DNA of 64,000 nucleotides. It comes from Scolanthus callimorphus (taxonomy: Eukaryota > Cnidaria > Anthozoa > Actiniaria > Edwardsiidae). A program made the translations under genes and the position numbers. Shown one piece after another: positions 24,901-31,848 of this stretch. The stretch spans positions 620,001 through 684,000 of the forward strand of contig CM066924.1 in the NCBI GenBank assembly GCA_033964015.1, in the 5' to 3' direction. The notes under the pieces were generated by a model. That model saw only the letters and a list, made by a program, of their open reading frames with translations. It had not been told where the DNA came from and did no database searches. Numbering within the stretch: the first letter of the stretch is position 1; each line of letters begins with the position of its first letter.

Positions 24901-25818
24901 TTAGCTAGTACCATTTTGTGCTAACTGGCCTCATATATTTACATATCCAGTATATATGTCTTTCCTTGACAAAGGTAAGATGCTACATTTTGGCAACTTT
25001 TCAAACATACTGCCTATCAAGGAACTCCTAATTTTCAAAAATTCCTCTACCCCGTGGAAATTCCAGACTCCTGACCAACCCCTGTGGAAATTTGAAGCAG
25101 CCCCTGTGGAAATTATCATTCTCTTGTGGGCCTGTGGAAATTTCACAGTTGCCTGTGGAAATTCCAGGAAATTCTGTGGAAACCTGTGGAAATTCCAGGG
25201 TAAAATGAATGGCCATGTGGAATTCCAGGGTCAAAATCACAGACCCTGTGGAAATTCCAGGATCAAAAACAACAAACCCTGTGGAAATTCCAGGGTCAAA
25301 CACAGCGACCCCTGTGGAATTTCCAGGTTCTTCGATAGGGGAGTATGTTTTTTTTTGCAACAGCCCAATGCATGTTCTCAAGAATGAAAGAGTAAACAGC
25401 ATCTAAATAAATTCAAAGCACAATTTCATGATTCTTTCTCTGGTACTGTATGTTGCTGACAGACTGACCCTCCTTATCTTTCTTATTTTTAGATCCATAC
25501 ATAAAGATTTCAATCTACTGTGATGGTGTCCGTCTTGCTAAGGCAAACACGCGTGTCAAACGGAAAACACTCAACCCTATCTACAACGAGAAGTTCAACT
25601 TCAATGTAACTGCTGACCAAATTTCGCTCACCACCGTGCTCTCAAGATTGTCAATCATCATGATGTCACTTCCGTCGGAACTGGTGGAGGAAACCTGGGC
25701 TAGTTTTACTGGGGTATAACTCACAAGGTCGGGACAGGAACAATGGAACTCTATGCTGGAAACTCCCAGCAGACATATTGAGAAATGGCATCGAATACAA
25801 GCTGATGATTCAGTATGA
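3..25818 (+). CDS. Synaptotagmin-like tandem C2 membrane protein (3' part of gene; four exons)
   Basis: Seen: exons 3-155, 2168-3036, 3601-3721 and 25493-25818, with GT-AG junctions in matching phase (0, 0, 1). Exon one encodes a hydrophobic membrane segment followed by a basic stretch (YRKLNKQK), exon two an acidic/Ser-rich linker and C2A (NPYVKICLLP), exons three and four C2B (DPYIKISIYCDG, ending EKWHRIQADDSV-stop). The order TM, linker, C2A, C2B, with a W-x-SML...KWH C-terminus, is that of synaptotagmins, which sit on vesicle or plasma membranes and act in membrane traffic. The acidic residues that bind calcium in both C2 domains are mostly replaced (NPY for DPY in C2A; N and H in the later loops), so calcium-independent action is inferred. 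The frame breaks near 2877-2882 and about three times in 25636-25740. The 5' end is outside the window. The paralogue (Syt14/16, Syt15 or other) was not resolved. Confidence 0.8.
236..1841. repeat. 69-bp minisatellite, about 23 copies, in first visible C2-gene intron
   Basis: A 69-bp unit (containing CTAGCCATATGCACAGGAG) is repeated with few changes, with a few shortened units near 1150-1180 and 1500-1560. Because 69 is a multiple of three, long open frames (MHRSRRIRSP...) run through it, but it lies between the splice donor at 156 and the acceptor at 2167 and is read as non-coding. Confidence 0.93.
3142..3462. mobile_element. MITE, Mutator-like family, copy 1
   Basis: Terminal inverted repeats begin CATTCTCGTACCCAGAGCTC and contain GGCTCTGGTGAC. 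It matches 39636-39954 in the opposite orientation over nearly its full length. The right end is degraded, and a partial extra end follows at 3463-3495. It sits in the intron between the C2A and C2B exons. Confidence 0.72.
3840..3987. mobile_element. Foldback element (long inverted repeat, short loop)
   Basis: Arms of about 55-70 bp containing GGCGTAAATATGTTTTGGGC face each other across a loop with GAGCGCAGCGAG. It lies in the large C2B intron. Confidence 0.75.
4085..4255. repeat. Dispersed repeat, copy A
   Basis: Contains GAAGACGAATTACGTGTAG and, further on, ATCAGCCGATGGAAATGGAT. Related copies lie at 59727-59915 (full) and at 37431-37460 plus 38150-38262 (split). No inverted termini were recognised. 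Confidence 0.6.
4655..5775. repeat. G-rich minisatellite, 19 units with variable poly-G runs
   Basis: The core GAGAGCCCTCGAGCCCTGGG plus AAACAAAGTGCCATATAG is constant, while the following G-run varies from 7 to over 30 bases, so unit length varies with it. The reverse strand is open in all three frames as a proline-rich ORF (YMALCFPGLEGSLPPP), which is an artefact of the repeat. It is intronic and ends exactly where the LINE remnant begins. Confidence 0.93.
5776..6481 (+). pseudogene. LINE (non-LTR retrotransposon) remnant, C-terminal end of ORF2
   Basis: Translation gives the region typical of the end of metazoan LINE ORF2: a Lys/Arg-rich stretch, SSHKLEIEVGRHKKP, then a zinc-knuckle-like RLCRLCCNGEIEDEKHF...C. 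It is truncated at its 5' end, and a frame change and stop (near 6115-6160) separate the two halves. At 6481 the frame is interrupted by the CACTA element. Skipping that element and one AAT continues it at 24365 for a few codons to a stop. It is a dead copy. Confidence 0.78.
6482..6539. repeat. Left terminal inverted repeat of the CACTA element
   Basis: Starts CACTGGAAAAA and contains GATCTCATAAGGGTTTTCTG. It pairs with 24304-24361. The target duplication AAT is at 6479-6481. Confidence 0.93.
6730..7965. repeat. Left subterminal tandem array, about 125-bp unit, about 10 copies
   Basis: Units share ATTGTCAATAGTACACATAC and GATTCCATAATAACCATAC at 125-126 bp spacing. In plant CACTA elements, repeated subterminal motifs bind the element's own proteins; a similar role here is inference. 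Confidence 0.9.
8034..8304. mobile_element. MITE-like inverted-repeat element inside the CACTA element
   Basis: Ends pair as CAGCTATTTCAA and, further in, CGCGCCCAGACC. No clear target duplication was found. Confidence 0.55.
8360..8888. repeat. Imperfect palindrome of about 530 bp
   Basis: The arms pair over about 200 bp or more (AACTTGGAG-ACAGTAGG at the outside, AATTCGGTGGA near the centre). It lies just downstream of the transposase stop codon. It could be a foldback element or the 3' flank of the gene. Confidence 0.6.
9034..9583 (-). other. C-terminal region of the transposase, unrecognised fold
   Basis: Two overlapping open stretches (about 9583-9289 and 9288-9034) read as one protein region after a one-base shift: VYRCGDGVVADINNNDIVLK, a middle segment ending KIMMLPEQ, then PGDMLQIQGDDEEPWRASVQ and IHGYFYKNV. 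It has no internal ATG near its start, so a start-codon ORF search undercounts it. It follows the transposase core with no visible intron. I do not recognise the domain. Confidence 0.5.
9034..15928 (-). CDS. Tnp2-like CACTA transposase (multi-exon, frame-damaged)
   Basis: Exons on the minus strand: 15928-15721, 15209-14325, 13946-13899, 12053-11883, 11509-11348, 11020-10664 and 10329-9034. Nearly all junctions are phase 1 GT-AG, giving about 1,000 residues. The N-terminus has a Cys/His cluster (CKCDAK...CPCRDC...RH), then an acidic segment, then a core with WDPQATWCLP, GDPRNIAYIGHWDGFQPF, RPNSLDPFLFPL, WTGDHPAQCE followed by CRRC, and INLHSLAYHL. These match the transposase_21/Tnp2 group that cuts and pastes CACTA elements. 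The Asp in HWDG and in TGDHP are likely catalytic positions (inference). The ATG at 15926-15928 begins the Cys cluster. Frame breaks occur near 14993, 14543, 10005, 9810, 9592 and 9287, so the copy is dead or the consensus has indels. Confidence 0.85.
12163..13162. mobile_element. MITE-like element, split by a later insertion
   Basis: Poly-G/C-rich ends pair through CTATATTTTTTGGTC and GGGATGATC. Inside are degenerate motifs like CCTAAAAGATAC, shared with the elements at 21896-22207 and 26150-26490. The 714-bp element at 12316-13029 interrupts it. Confidence 0.6.
12316..13029. mobile_element. Non-autonomous DNA transposon, 714 bp, 8-bp target duplication
   Basis: Terminal inverted repeats of about 80 bp start TAGCCTGCGAACATCCG, and a perfect duplication AAAAGATG flanks both ends (12308-12315, 13030-13037). 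An 8-bp duplication fits hAT- or P-like elements. No transposase is seen. Confidence 0.88.
13215..13505. mobile_element. MITE-like inverted repeat, CCGTCAATCA family
   Basis: Opposed copies of TGTCAAACTG and TTCCATCAATCA/TGATTGACGGAA bracket the segment. Related sequence occurs at 52280-52560 and 58379-58640. Confidence 0.55.
13686..13881. mobile_element. MITE, 196 bp, near-perfect 9-bp target duplication
   Basis: Ends read TAGCCTCCTCCGCAGGC inwards. Flanks are TGAACAGTG (13677-13685) and TGAACAGCG (13882-13890). It lies only 17 bp from the small transposase exon at 13899-13946. Confidence 0.82.
15929..16226. promoter_or_regulatory. Divergent promoter region of the two CACTA-element genes
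   Basis: A 298-bp gap separates the start codons of the minus-strand transposase and the plus-strand SAM gene. It contains CCAAT motifs at 16064-16068 and 16094-16098 and no clear TATA box. Shared regulation is inferred from the arrangement. Confidence 0.55.
16227..21601 (+). CDS. SAM-domain accessory protein of the CACTA element (multi-exon, frame-damaged)
   Basis: Seen: an ATG exon at 16227-~16450 (acidic, Ser-rich: MSSQKAKKTGKS...), an exon at 16984-17180 and further exons at about 19450-19599, 20321-20675 and 21342-21601 (stop). The second exon reads CEEVRKWAAGLFD...KFTEQEVDGPTLL, then, after a one-base shift near 17090, LGLTTIGKRAKFLDAVNKL, the pattern of a sterile alpha motif (SAM) protein-interaction domain. 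The fourth exon has a charged helical segment (EWGDDVPDTFRHNAEAK...) and a Ser-rich tail, with a break near 20525. The last exon has a Leu/Lys-rich end (KFKELQKLSKTLGLKL). The joins from exon one to two and from three to four do not match in phase, so boundaries there are uncertain or an exon was missed. It may be the counterpart of plant TnpA (inference). Confidence 0.65.
16500..16890. repeat. Duplicated segment of about 170 bp in the SAM-gene first intron
   Basis: Two adjacent diverged copies share TTTCGCATTCC and TTTTGTAGCACC-TCGCTG; each ends in a T-run (16667-16676, 16872-16885). Confidence 0.55.
17495..18364. mobile_element. Non-autonomous element, 870 bp, TTA target duplication (Harbinger-like)
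   Basis: Ends pair as TGCACCAGTCAATTG followed by ACCACCACCCCC and CCTCGGGGAAGGG. TTA flanks both sides (17492-17494, 18365-18367), the target typical of PIF/Harbinger elements. Confidence 0.75.
18384..18610. mobile_element. MITE, 227 bp, CAC...GTG termini and TAG duplication
   Basis: Ends CACAGGGAGCTCACCTTTA pair over about 70 bp (also GTTTAAATCAAGAAAAATA). TAG flanks both sides. CAC termini with a 3-bp duplication recall CACTA-type non-autonomous elements. Confidence 0.75.
19916..20075. repeat. Compound palindrome of about 160 bp
   Basis: Outer arms ACACTTGGTGCC/GGCACCAAGTGT enclose an inner hairpin (TACAAGGTC/GACCTTGTA). Probably a small inserted element. Confidence 0.5.
21896..22207. 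mobile_element. MITE-like element with poly-G and TATCTTTTAGGGGTTAAAAT subrepeats
   Basis: Ends pair through CCCATATGTCGT and GGGGGTGCTCGTCG. A run of 30 or more G follows the left edge. It is related to 26150-26490 and to parts of 12163-13162. Confidence 0.6.
22384..22641. mobile_element. MITE-like element, CCTGGAAATTTCC subrepeats, copy 1
   Basis: Ends pair as ATTGCATTTTTAAACCGCAC. The interior repeats CCCCTGGAATTTCC-like units. It is an inverted copy of 51959-52304. Confidence 0.72.
23165..24130. repeat. Right subterminal tandem array, about 132-bp unit, about 7 copies
   Basis: Units share CATACATTCACCACATGGTA and TTTCCTTTGGTGGTATT at 131-133 bp spacing. The unit is unrelated to the left array. 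Long frames on both strands here follow the repeat, not genes. Confidence 0.9.
24304..24361. repeat. Right terminal inverted repeat of the CACTA element
   Basis: Reverse complement of the left end, with a one-base difference in the A-run and one C/T change. It is followed directly by AAT at 24362-24364. Confidence 0.93.
24365..24488 (+). pseudogene. 3' end of the LINE remnant, beyond the CACTA element
   Basis: An AT-rich tail with a short continuation of the reading frame, ending AATAAAACATGTCTATG before a poly-G run at 24489-24501. It is assigned because it continues the LINE after the CACTA element and one target-site copy are ignored. Confidence 0.55.
24872..25345. repeat. Palindrome plus GTGGAAATTCCAGG repeat cluster
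   Basis: A short palindrome (ATGAGGCCAGTTA ... TAACTGGCCTCAT, 24874-24935) is followed by about ten units of CCCTGTGGAAATTCCAGG. The core word is shared with the elements at 22384 and 51959. It lies in the C2 gene intron just before the last exon. Confidence 0.6.
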
Positions 25819-26012
25819 GATCAAGAGGTTAACCTAGAGACCAGGAGAAAGAGCAAGACATCTCCTAATCAGCATCAGAAACAGGATGCACATGTACGTT
25901 ATAGTAGCATACTTGAGATTAGGCTGCAAATCATGATGACTCTTCTCACAGTAACAAGTATTATTTTCTACTGACTTTCTTTTTGCCTTGATTTATCTGA
26001 TATTCTTGGAGA

Positions 26013-26018
26013 AATAAA
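26013..26018 (+). terminator. Polyadenylation signal of the synaptotagmin-like gene
   Basis: AATAAA about 195 bp after the stop codon at 25816-25818. Confidence 0.6.
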
Positions 26019-26149
26019 AGGGATCAGACTTATGCAAAGCTGTAAATATTTGACGCATGGTGAGTAAACAAGGGGAGACTCGCCTATTGTTTGGGCGGGG
26101 TTGCTCTTCAGATAGATAGTCTTTATTAAATTGCATTGCAACTAGCCCT

Positions 26150-26490
26150 TTTAGAGCTTGAAATCAGGCCCTTGGTACCTTTTAGGAGGTAAAATTAGAA
26201 AACTTTGACTTTTACCAGATAGGTACCTCTAATAGTGGTCGTTCCACTAAATCAGCAACAATGGTTTTATAAAGTTTACACTTGATGGTAGCCTGAATTT
26301 CAGATGTATTTTCTCTCGTAAAAAAATATGAGAGAAAATTATGAGGGCAAATCAGGTTAACTTGTTGGTAATGTTGGTAAAGTTTGAGGTCGAAATCAAC
26401 TAGGCCACACCCTATTTGGTACCTTTTAGGGGTAAAATCGAAAGTTCTCTATGAGCACCCCTGCCCCAAAAAGAGGGAAGTTCCCCCCGG
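26150..26490. repeat. Dispersed repeat with GGTACCTTTTAGGGGTAAAAT
   Basis: Two degenerate copies of the word (near 26174 and 26420), then GAGCACCCCTG and a C/G-rich end, as in 21896-22207. Confidence 0.5.
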
Positions 26491-26783
26491 GGATGAGTAC
26501 TTTGGTCCTGTCTGTTTTGTCAAGTCAATGTTAGTATTATAGTAGAAAGACCTTTGAGCCATTGGTTAATCCATTAGACTCCTTTCTTAAATAACACTGG
26601 TCAAAACAAGTTACTACTGCTATTTGTGTTGTGGGATGCCAAATATTTTTGGTGATGTTATTGGGTGCTGCATTCCCTGCTAGCAGAGGCCAGATGTCAG
26701 ATGTCAAATGCTGAAGCAACTTGAATTGAAAATAAATATATTTAGATACATTTTCTATTGAGGAAAAGTCTAGGTGTTAAGAT

Positions 26784-26965
26784 AAGATTCACCTCATGTA
26801 AGGGAATCCAAGAACATATTTGGATTCCGGATTCCAGATGCTGAATTCCAGTTCCTATCCACCTGGATTCCAAAGCCAGATTCCAGATTCCAATAGCTCA
26901 ATTCAAAATTCCAAAGCTAAAAGAAAGTTGGATTTCTGATTCTGGGTTTCCTTACATGAGGCGAA
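26784..26965. mobile_element. MITE-like inverted repeat with GGATTCC subrepeats
   Basis: Ends pair through CACCTCATGTAAGG/CCTTACATGAGGCG. The interior is a chain of GGATTCC-type words. It abuts the next element. Confidence 0.65.
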
Positions 26966-26968
26966 TAA

Positions 26969-27179
26969 GGCCTAGTACATACGCCGCTCTTATCATGAGC
27001 TGTACCAACCTGTTACCATGAAATACTCGAAACTCGCGGCATTGAAATCGATTCTACATTCCCAGTTTGATTTAGAATAGTTTAGGCTACAAGCAGACGA
27101 GAGATGGACAAAAAATATTGTTTTATTGAGATTTTGCATTAGGATCGGCTCATGATAAGAGCGGTGTATGTACTAGGCC
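26969..27179. mobile_element. MITE, 211 bp, TAA target duplication (Harbinger-like)
   Basis: Ends pair as GGCCTAGTACATAC then CCGCTCTTATCATGAGC. TAA flanks both sides (26966-26968, 27180-27182). Confidence 0.82.
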
Positions 27180-27302
27180 TAAGATAATTTGAATTAGAAA
27201 CTATTTGCCTTTGAATGGTTGTCTTATGCAGTACACCACAACATAATGAAACATAATCAACAATAAAAATAAAAATAATAAATCACTTGATAAATGTACA
27301 AA

Positions 27303-27689
27303 CAGGGGCCTAGCTAGTGTAGAGTGGGGGAGGGATCCTGGGGTGCCTGTGACCGCCTTTTTAGAAAAAAAAATACAGTAAACATTAAGAAAACAATCAG
27401 TAAGCTGGAAAGGGGCACCATACATTTGTACAGATGTGACCCCCCTCCCCCCCTCAAATGGACAATTCCAGAAAATAAAGGTACCCTCCCCACGGGCGGC
27501 ACTAGTTTTTTGACCCCTCCATGCATCCAGAATTTCCAAAATGGTTAAACCCCCATGCATATAGATTCCGAGCTCCAGCTTCGAAAACCCCCCTTGCAAT
27601 CAGAATTCCGAGCTCTTAAACCCCCCCATCCCATCGGAATTTCCAAATGCTGCCTGTGGGGGAATTGCCCAATCCTGGCTATGCCCCTG
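27303..27689. mobile_element. hAT-like non-autonomous element (tentative)
   Basis: Ends CAGGGGCCTAGC and GGCTATGCCCCTG resemble hAT termini. The flanking 8 bp do not match, so the call is weak. Confidence 0.4.
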
Positions 27690-28261
27690 ACACATACTTA
27701 TAAGCAGAAAATTTACTAGCTGCAAAGAAAATTTTCTCGGTGTTCCAGAGCACCATAGGCATGAAAATAATGGGACGAAAGCCACAACAAAGATCTTAGA
27801 ACGAGACAGCGGAACATAATATAGTACAAAGACCTCGAGCAGCAAAAACAAAGCTTTCCATAACACCAAGGAATACCCTGATGTGAGAGGAGAGACAATA
27901 TGCAAATTGTTCTGCAAAGTATGCTTTTATACAATAAATATTGTGGTTGGGAAAAAAATTACTTGAAGGTCTTTGTTGTTATTGTTGTCTGATTCCCTTT
28001 GACCTAGTCCCGAAAAAGAGTCCCAATTAGGGCTAAATCTCCCTCAATAATAACTGTAGTTATTATATAGCTCGTGTTTATTCGATCACAGCGTGCACTC
28101 GATTGGTTCTATCATGGTCACGTGGCGGGCTACAAATTCAATGTAGCCCGTGCAGGCTACAATTAAAAATTGTTGCCCGCGCGGGCGACATCGCTAGAGG
28201 GAGAAATTTCGGCGGACTATTTTTACATGTTTTACACCGAATTTTCTTTTAGCTATATAAT
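27690..28261. other. Intergenic DNA, no gene recognised
   Basis: No convincing exon on either strand. Contains a short GC-rich repeat (GGGCTACAA...GTAGCCC, near 28127-28150). Confidence 0.5.
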
Positions 28262-28403
28262 AAAACACTTAATGACTGCATCCTCGGGAAACAGCGAGTT
28301 TTGTTTTCCTCGAATCTCGATGTTTCCCTCGACTTCGTCTCGGAAACATCGAGATTCTCTGGAAAACAAAACTCGCTGTTTCCCTCGGAAGCAGTCATTA
28401 AGT
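28262..28403. mobile_element. Near-perfect foldback element, about 140 bp
   Basis: Arms of about 60 bp (CTTAATGACTGC, GGGAAACAGCGAG, CATCGAGATTC) flank the loop CTCGACTTCGTCT. Internal frames are artefacts. Confidence 0.85.
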
Positions 28404-29915
28404 GTATATTATCACATTGCACAGGCCACAGGTCGTTTTGAAGCTCCGAGGAATTTTGCAAATAACATTTCCAAGATCGGATCAGCCAGGATGACGTAAA
28501 TCGCGATGTAGAAGGAGTTTGGATGAACATATGTCAAATCTAACGTAGCTAAACATCACTTAGCTCTACCTTATAACAGAATTTCCCCCTTGCCTGTCCT
28601 TCTATAGTGGCCGCCATGTTTGTTTTTGCGCGCGCTTGCTCGGCCAACGTACGTAGAGATTGGGAACGAATATGCAAAGGAATCCCAAGCCAATAACCGA
28701 CACACAGGGAAACCATCGAGGGCCGACACAAAAAATGTGGTTGTGTTTGTATCCAGTCGGCGAGAGCTTGTGAGGGTGCAAGTTCTAACAATCAAGTTTT
28801 TTTTTCTGAGTATATCATGAACGATTCCAGCTATAAGCGCGCGCTCTCGTTTCTTTGAAATGTGACACAACTACCGACATGCAGCGCGCGCTTTCAACGG
28901 GAAGTGAAGAGCGCTACAAGAAAAGACTAAAATCGCATGCGCACGCACTGACACGAAATTTAAACTCCAACTAAGCTTATTCAGTTGACACAAGAGAAGA
29001 TGATCATTTTCTCTTGGTTGACATTTTTGCGGGCTTCCTGTGGTAGTATGACATAAGCTGTGACGTCACTCGACCCAGTTCCCGCGCGGTTAATCTCCGA
29101 GCACAGAAGCCCGCGCAGTGCGCCTTGGGTTAGGCTGATAAGTCCCTGAATTCGTTATACAGGCTTGTTCTCCAACACCTGGATTTCTCATCTAACTCTT
29201 GTGTTCTCAGCCGCTCGTTATCCTCTTTGCATTCCATATTTATTTACTCTAAATATTGACGCATCTTCGTTATGCGCTGTCGTGTTGACTAACACATGCG
29301 GCTAATTAGTCCGTGTGTTTTCTCTTCCCTGGGGATTATCTTTTAGCTGTGTTTTTATTCCTCCCCTTGAAGTGCTCTAAACCTTCCTTGACAGGGAGGA
29401 AGAGGGTGTGGTTCACAACTGAGTAATCAAACAGACCATACTTCTGGAATCGTGTTAAAATACCTATGATAGAAAAGATTACGAAAGGTTTGTCGTTGGA
29501 AAGTCCTCTGATCCTTCTATATTTCTCGCACATCTTCGTCACGGCCTAACTCGCTCGTTGCTTTCTTCCCCGCTAACCGGGTTCCGTTCGCATTCCTCCA
29601 ATATAGGTCATCTGAATGAGATTTGATGTTGAGCTCGTAAAAACATAAGCAAAATTAAAACCCTAAAATCTTCAGTAAGTTGTCGCAATTCATCAAACCC
29701 CAAGGAATATCCCCTCTGCCTCTAAGGCCTGTCTCAAAAGTCGATCTTTTGCCGCGTCGAATCCAAACAGATGAATTTCATGGCCGGGAAACGGGTCGTA
29801 ATAAAATTTTCCAAACGGTAGTTCTTGTCAGTACCCAATAACTCCTAGCGAGCTTCGTGCCGGCTTTGAATCAATGCGAAAATAGGGTCACGAGTGATCC
29901 CGCTTTAAACGAACT
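28404..29915. other. Intergenic DNA, no gene recognised
   Basis: No conserved exon seen. Around 29726-29770 lies a fragment (TTTTGCCGCGTCGAAT) of the element family at 47639-47852. Near 28825-28850, CGATTCCAGCTATAAGCGCG recurs in reverse at 57650-57675. Confidence 0.5.
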
Positions 29916-30487
29916 TCAGGCATGCATAGTGCAGGAATTTGGTGAAAAATTGTTCTTTTTGATGGAAAAAGCATGAAACTTGGCAGGGAGATAGAGCGTT
30001 CCATGCCGAGCAATTCTGGATGTAGACCCACCCTCGATAACGTATACTTCCAGTTTTCTAGCAGTGGAATTAATTATCATTTAAACTAATAAAATGGCGT
30101 GTTACCTTTTGAGTTCAGACACGAAATTGTGTATCATGAAAGAGTATTCAATACCCTACAATTCTACAATATGTAACACCCCGTTGATCATGTACTTCCA
30201 GAGTTCCAAGATGGAATTCATTATCACATAAAATCAGCAACAGAGGGCGTTGCTTCAAGATACACGCATGTAAATTCGTGTAAAAATGGACCATGGTGCA
30301 ATGGGCAAATTCGCATGCAGACCCACGCCTTAACTCATGCACTTCCAGTTTTATCGAAGTGGAATTAATTATCCTTTAAACTTAGCATCGTGTGCCAGTT
30401 CTCTTCAGACACGGTATTTTGTATCGTGTCAGAGTATTAAAATACCTTACAACTCTACAATACGTAACACCCCTGATCATGTACTTA

Positions 30488-31793
30488 GGGGTGGACCATT
30501 AGAATTTGGGGGAGGGGGGGTGGCAATTTTTTTGCGTATGAATTTTTTTTTCGGGGATCAAGTTGTGCAAGAATTTTTTTCGGACTCGAAGGCCAGGTAC
30601 GATTTTTTTTTCGGCAGACACACACACAACATATCTTGTAGTCATAACACGTTTTATTATATAGACAGGAGTTTTTACTGGGAATACGCCACTCGTAGAT
30701 CTAATACGAAGCTACATCCGGGTCCTCAGTGACATATTTTCCATATCCTCACTAGTGAGGATATCGGCCAAAACAAAAGTGCTTGGAAATCAATTTGGAA
30801 TATTTTTCTGGTTTGTCTATATAATAAAAAGAAAATTACACGGTGGCTTCAAGATATGAGTTATATTTTTCTCGTGTCAAAACAATATTTTACTCATTCG
30901 CTGCGCTCATTCGTAAAATATTGTTCTTGCCACTCGAAAATAAAACTCATATCTTCGCACCACCGTGTAATATCCTCTATATACATACCAAACTTGGTAG
31001 AGTGAGAAGCATATACAGCTGGACAGTAGATATATACCGTGGCGTTCCGTTCCCACAGGCCACCCAAATCCTATTGCTGTATGTATATGCATCAACCCAA
31101 TTTTCTTAATACCATATTTATATTGGTTCAGAAATGGAGTAAGAAAATCCTGTTCCTCTATGTATATGTACAGCAAATTTTCTTATGCTATTTTCTTATA
31201 TAGGGTATCGCATTTTTCTATCGTTGCGCGCGAAGCGCGCCTGATTTTTGATAAACGCATTTTATCAAGCCTTAGAGAAAGGATAGATCAACATTCCGTT
31301 TTTATGTATATAGTAAACAAAGCCTGTAGGTTTTATTATTTATGCGCGCAACTTCGCGCCGCAAATGACGGAATTATTATTATTCATTTGCGTGAAGCAG
31401 TCCAAATGACGAATTGCTATACTAGTAACGTCGAAGTCACGCTTACCTAAGTGTTCTTCTTGAACTTAGTGACTGCCTGCCAGGTCTATCACTACAGGGC
31501 ATTTTTTGGAGAGTTTGCTTTCCTTGGCAAGACACTTGTTCTTGTAAGCAATGTCTTCGTTGCGCGAGTTCTAAGAAATTATACTAGTTCTATTGTTATT
31601 TTTGGTCTCTCCTTTCATGACTTCAGGTTTCGCTACTTCATCCAGACTGCTTTCATTTTTAAATAAATATGCAGCCTCACACAGCTTTTAAGCCAAGCCA
31701 GTCTTTGTAGGAATTTTATTTTCTAGCTTGAATCTCTGCAAGATTATTTTTTCGGAAGGATTGGTCTTGCGCGAATTTTTTTTGGAATTGCCA

Positions 31794-31825
<32 letters not shown>

Positions 31826-31848
31826 CCCACTTTCTAATGGTCCACCCC
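30488..31848. mobile_element. Nested element, 1,361 bp, TTA target duplication (Harbinger-like)
   Basis: Ends pair as GGGGTGGACCATTAGAAA then a G/C-rich tract and GGTGGCAATT. TTA flanks both sides (30485-30487, 31849-31851). It is inserted in the left arm of the giant foldback. No transposase frame. Confidence 0.82.
30839..30968. mobile_element. Foldback element inside the nested 1.36-kb element
   Basis: Arms ACACGGTGG...AAGATATGAGTTATATTTT and CAATATTTTAC pair across the loop CATTCGCTGCGCTCATTCG. Confidence 0.78.

Noticed and set aside
27303..27689. Confident hAT insertion
   Set aside because: Termini fit but the 8-bp flanks do not match, so it is kept only as a tentative call.
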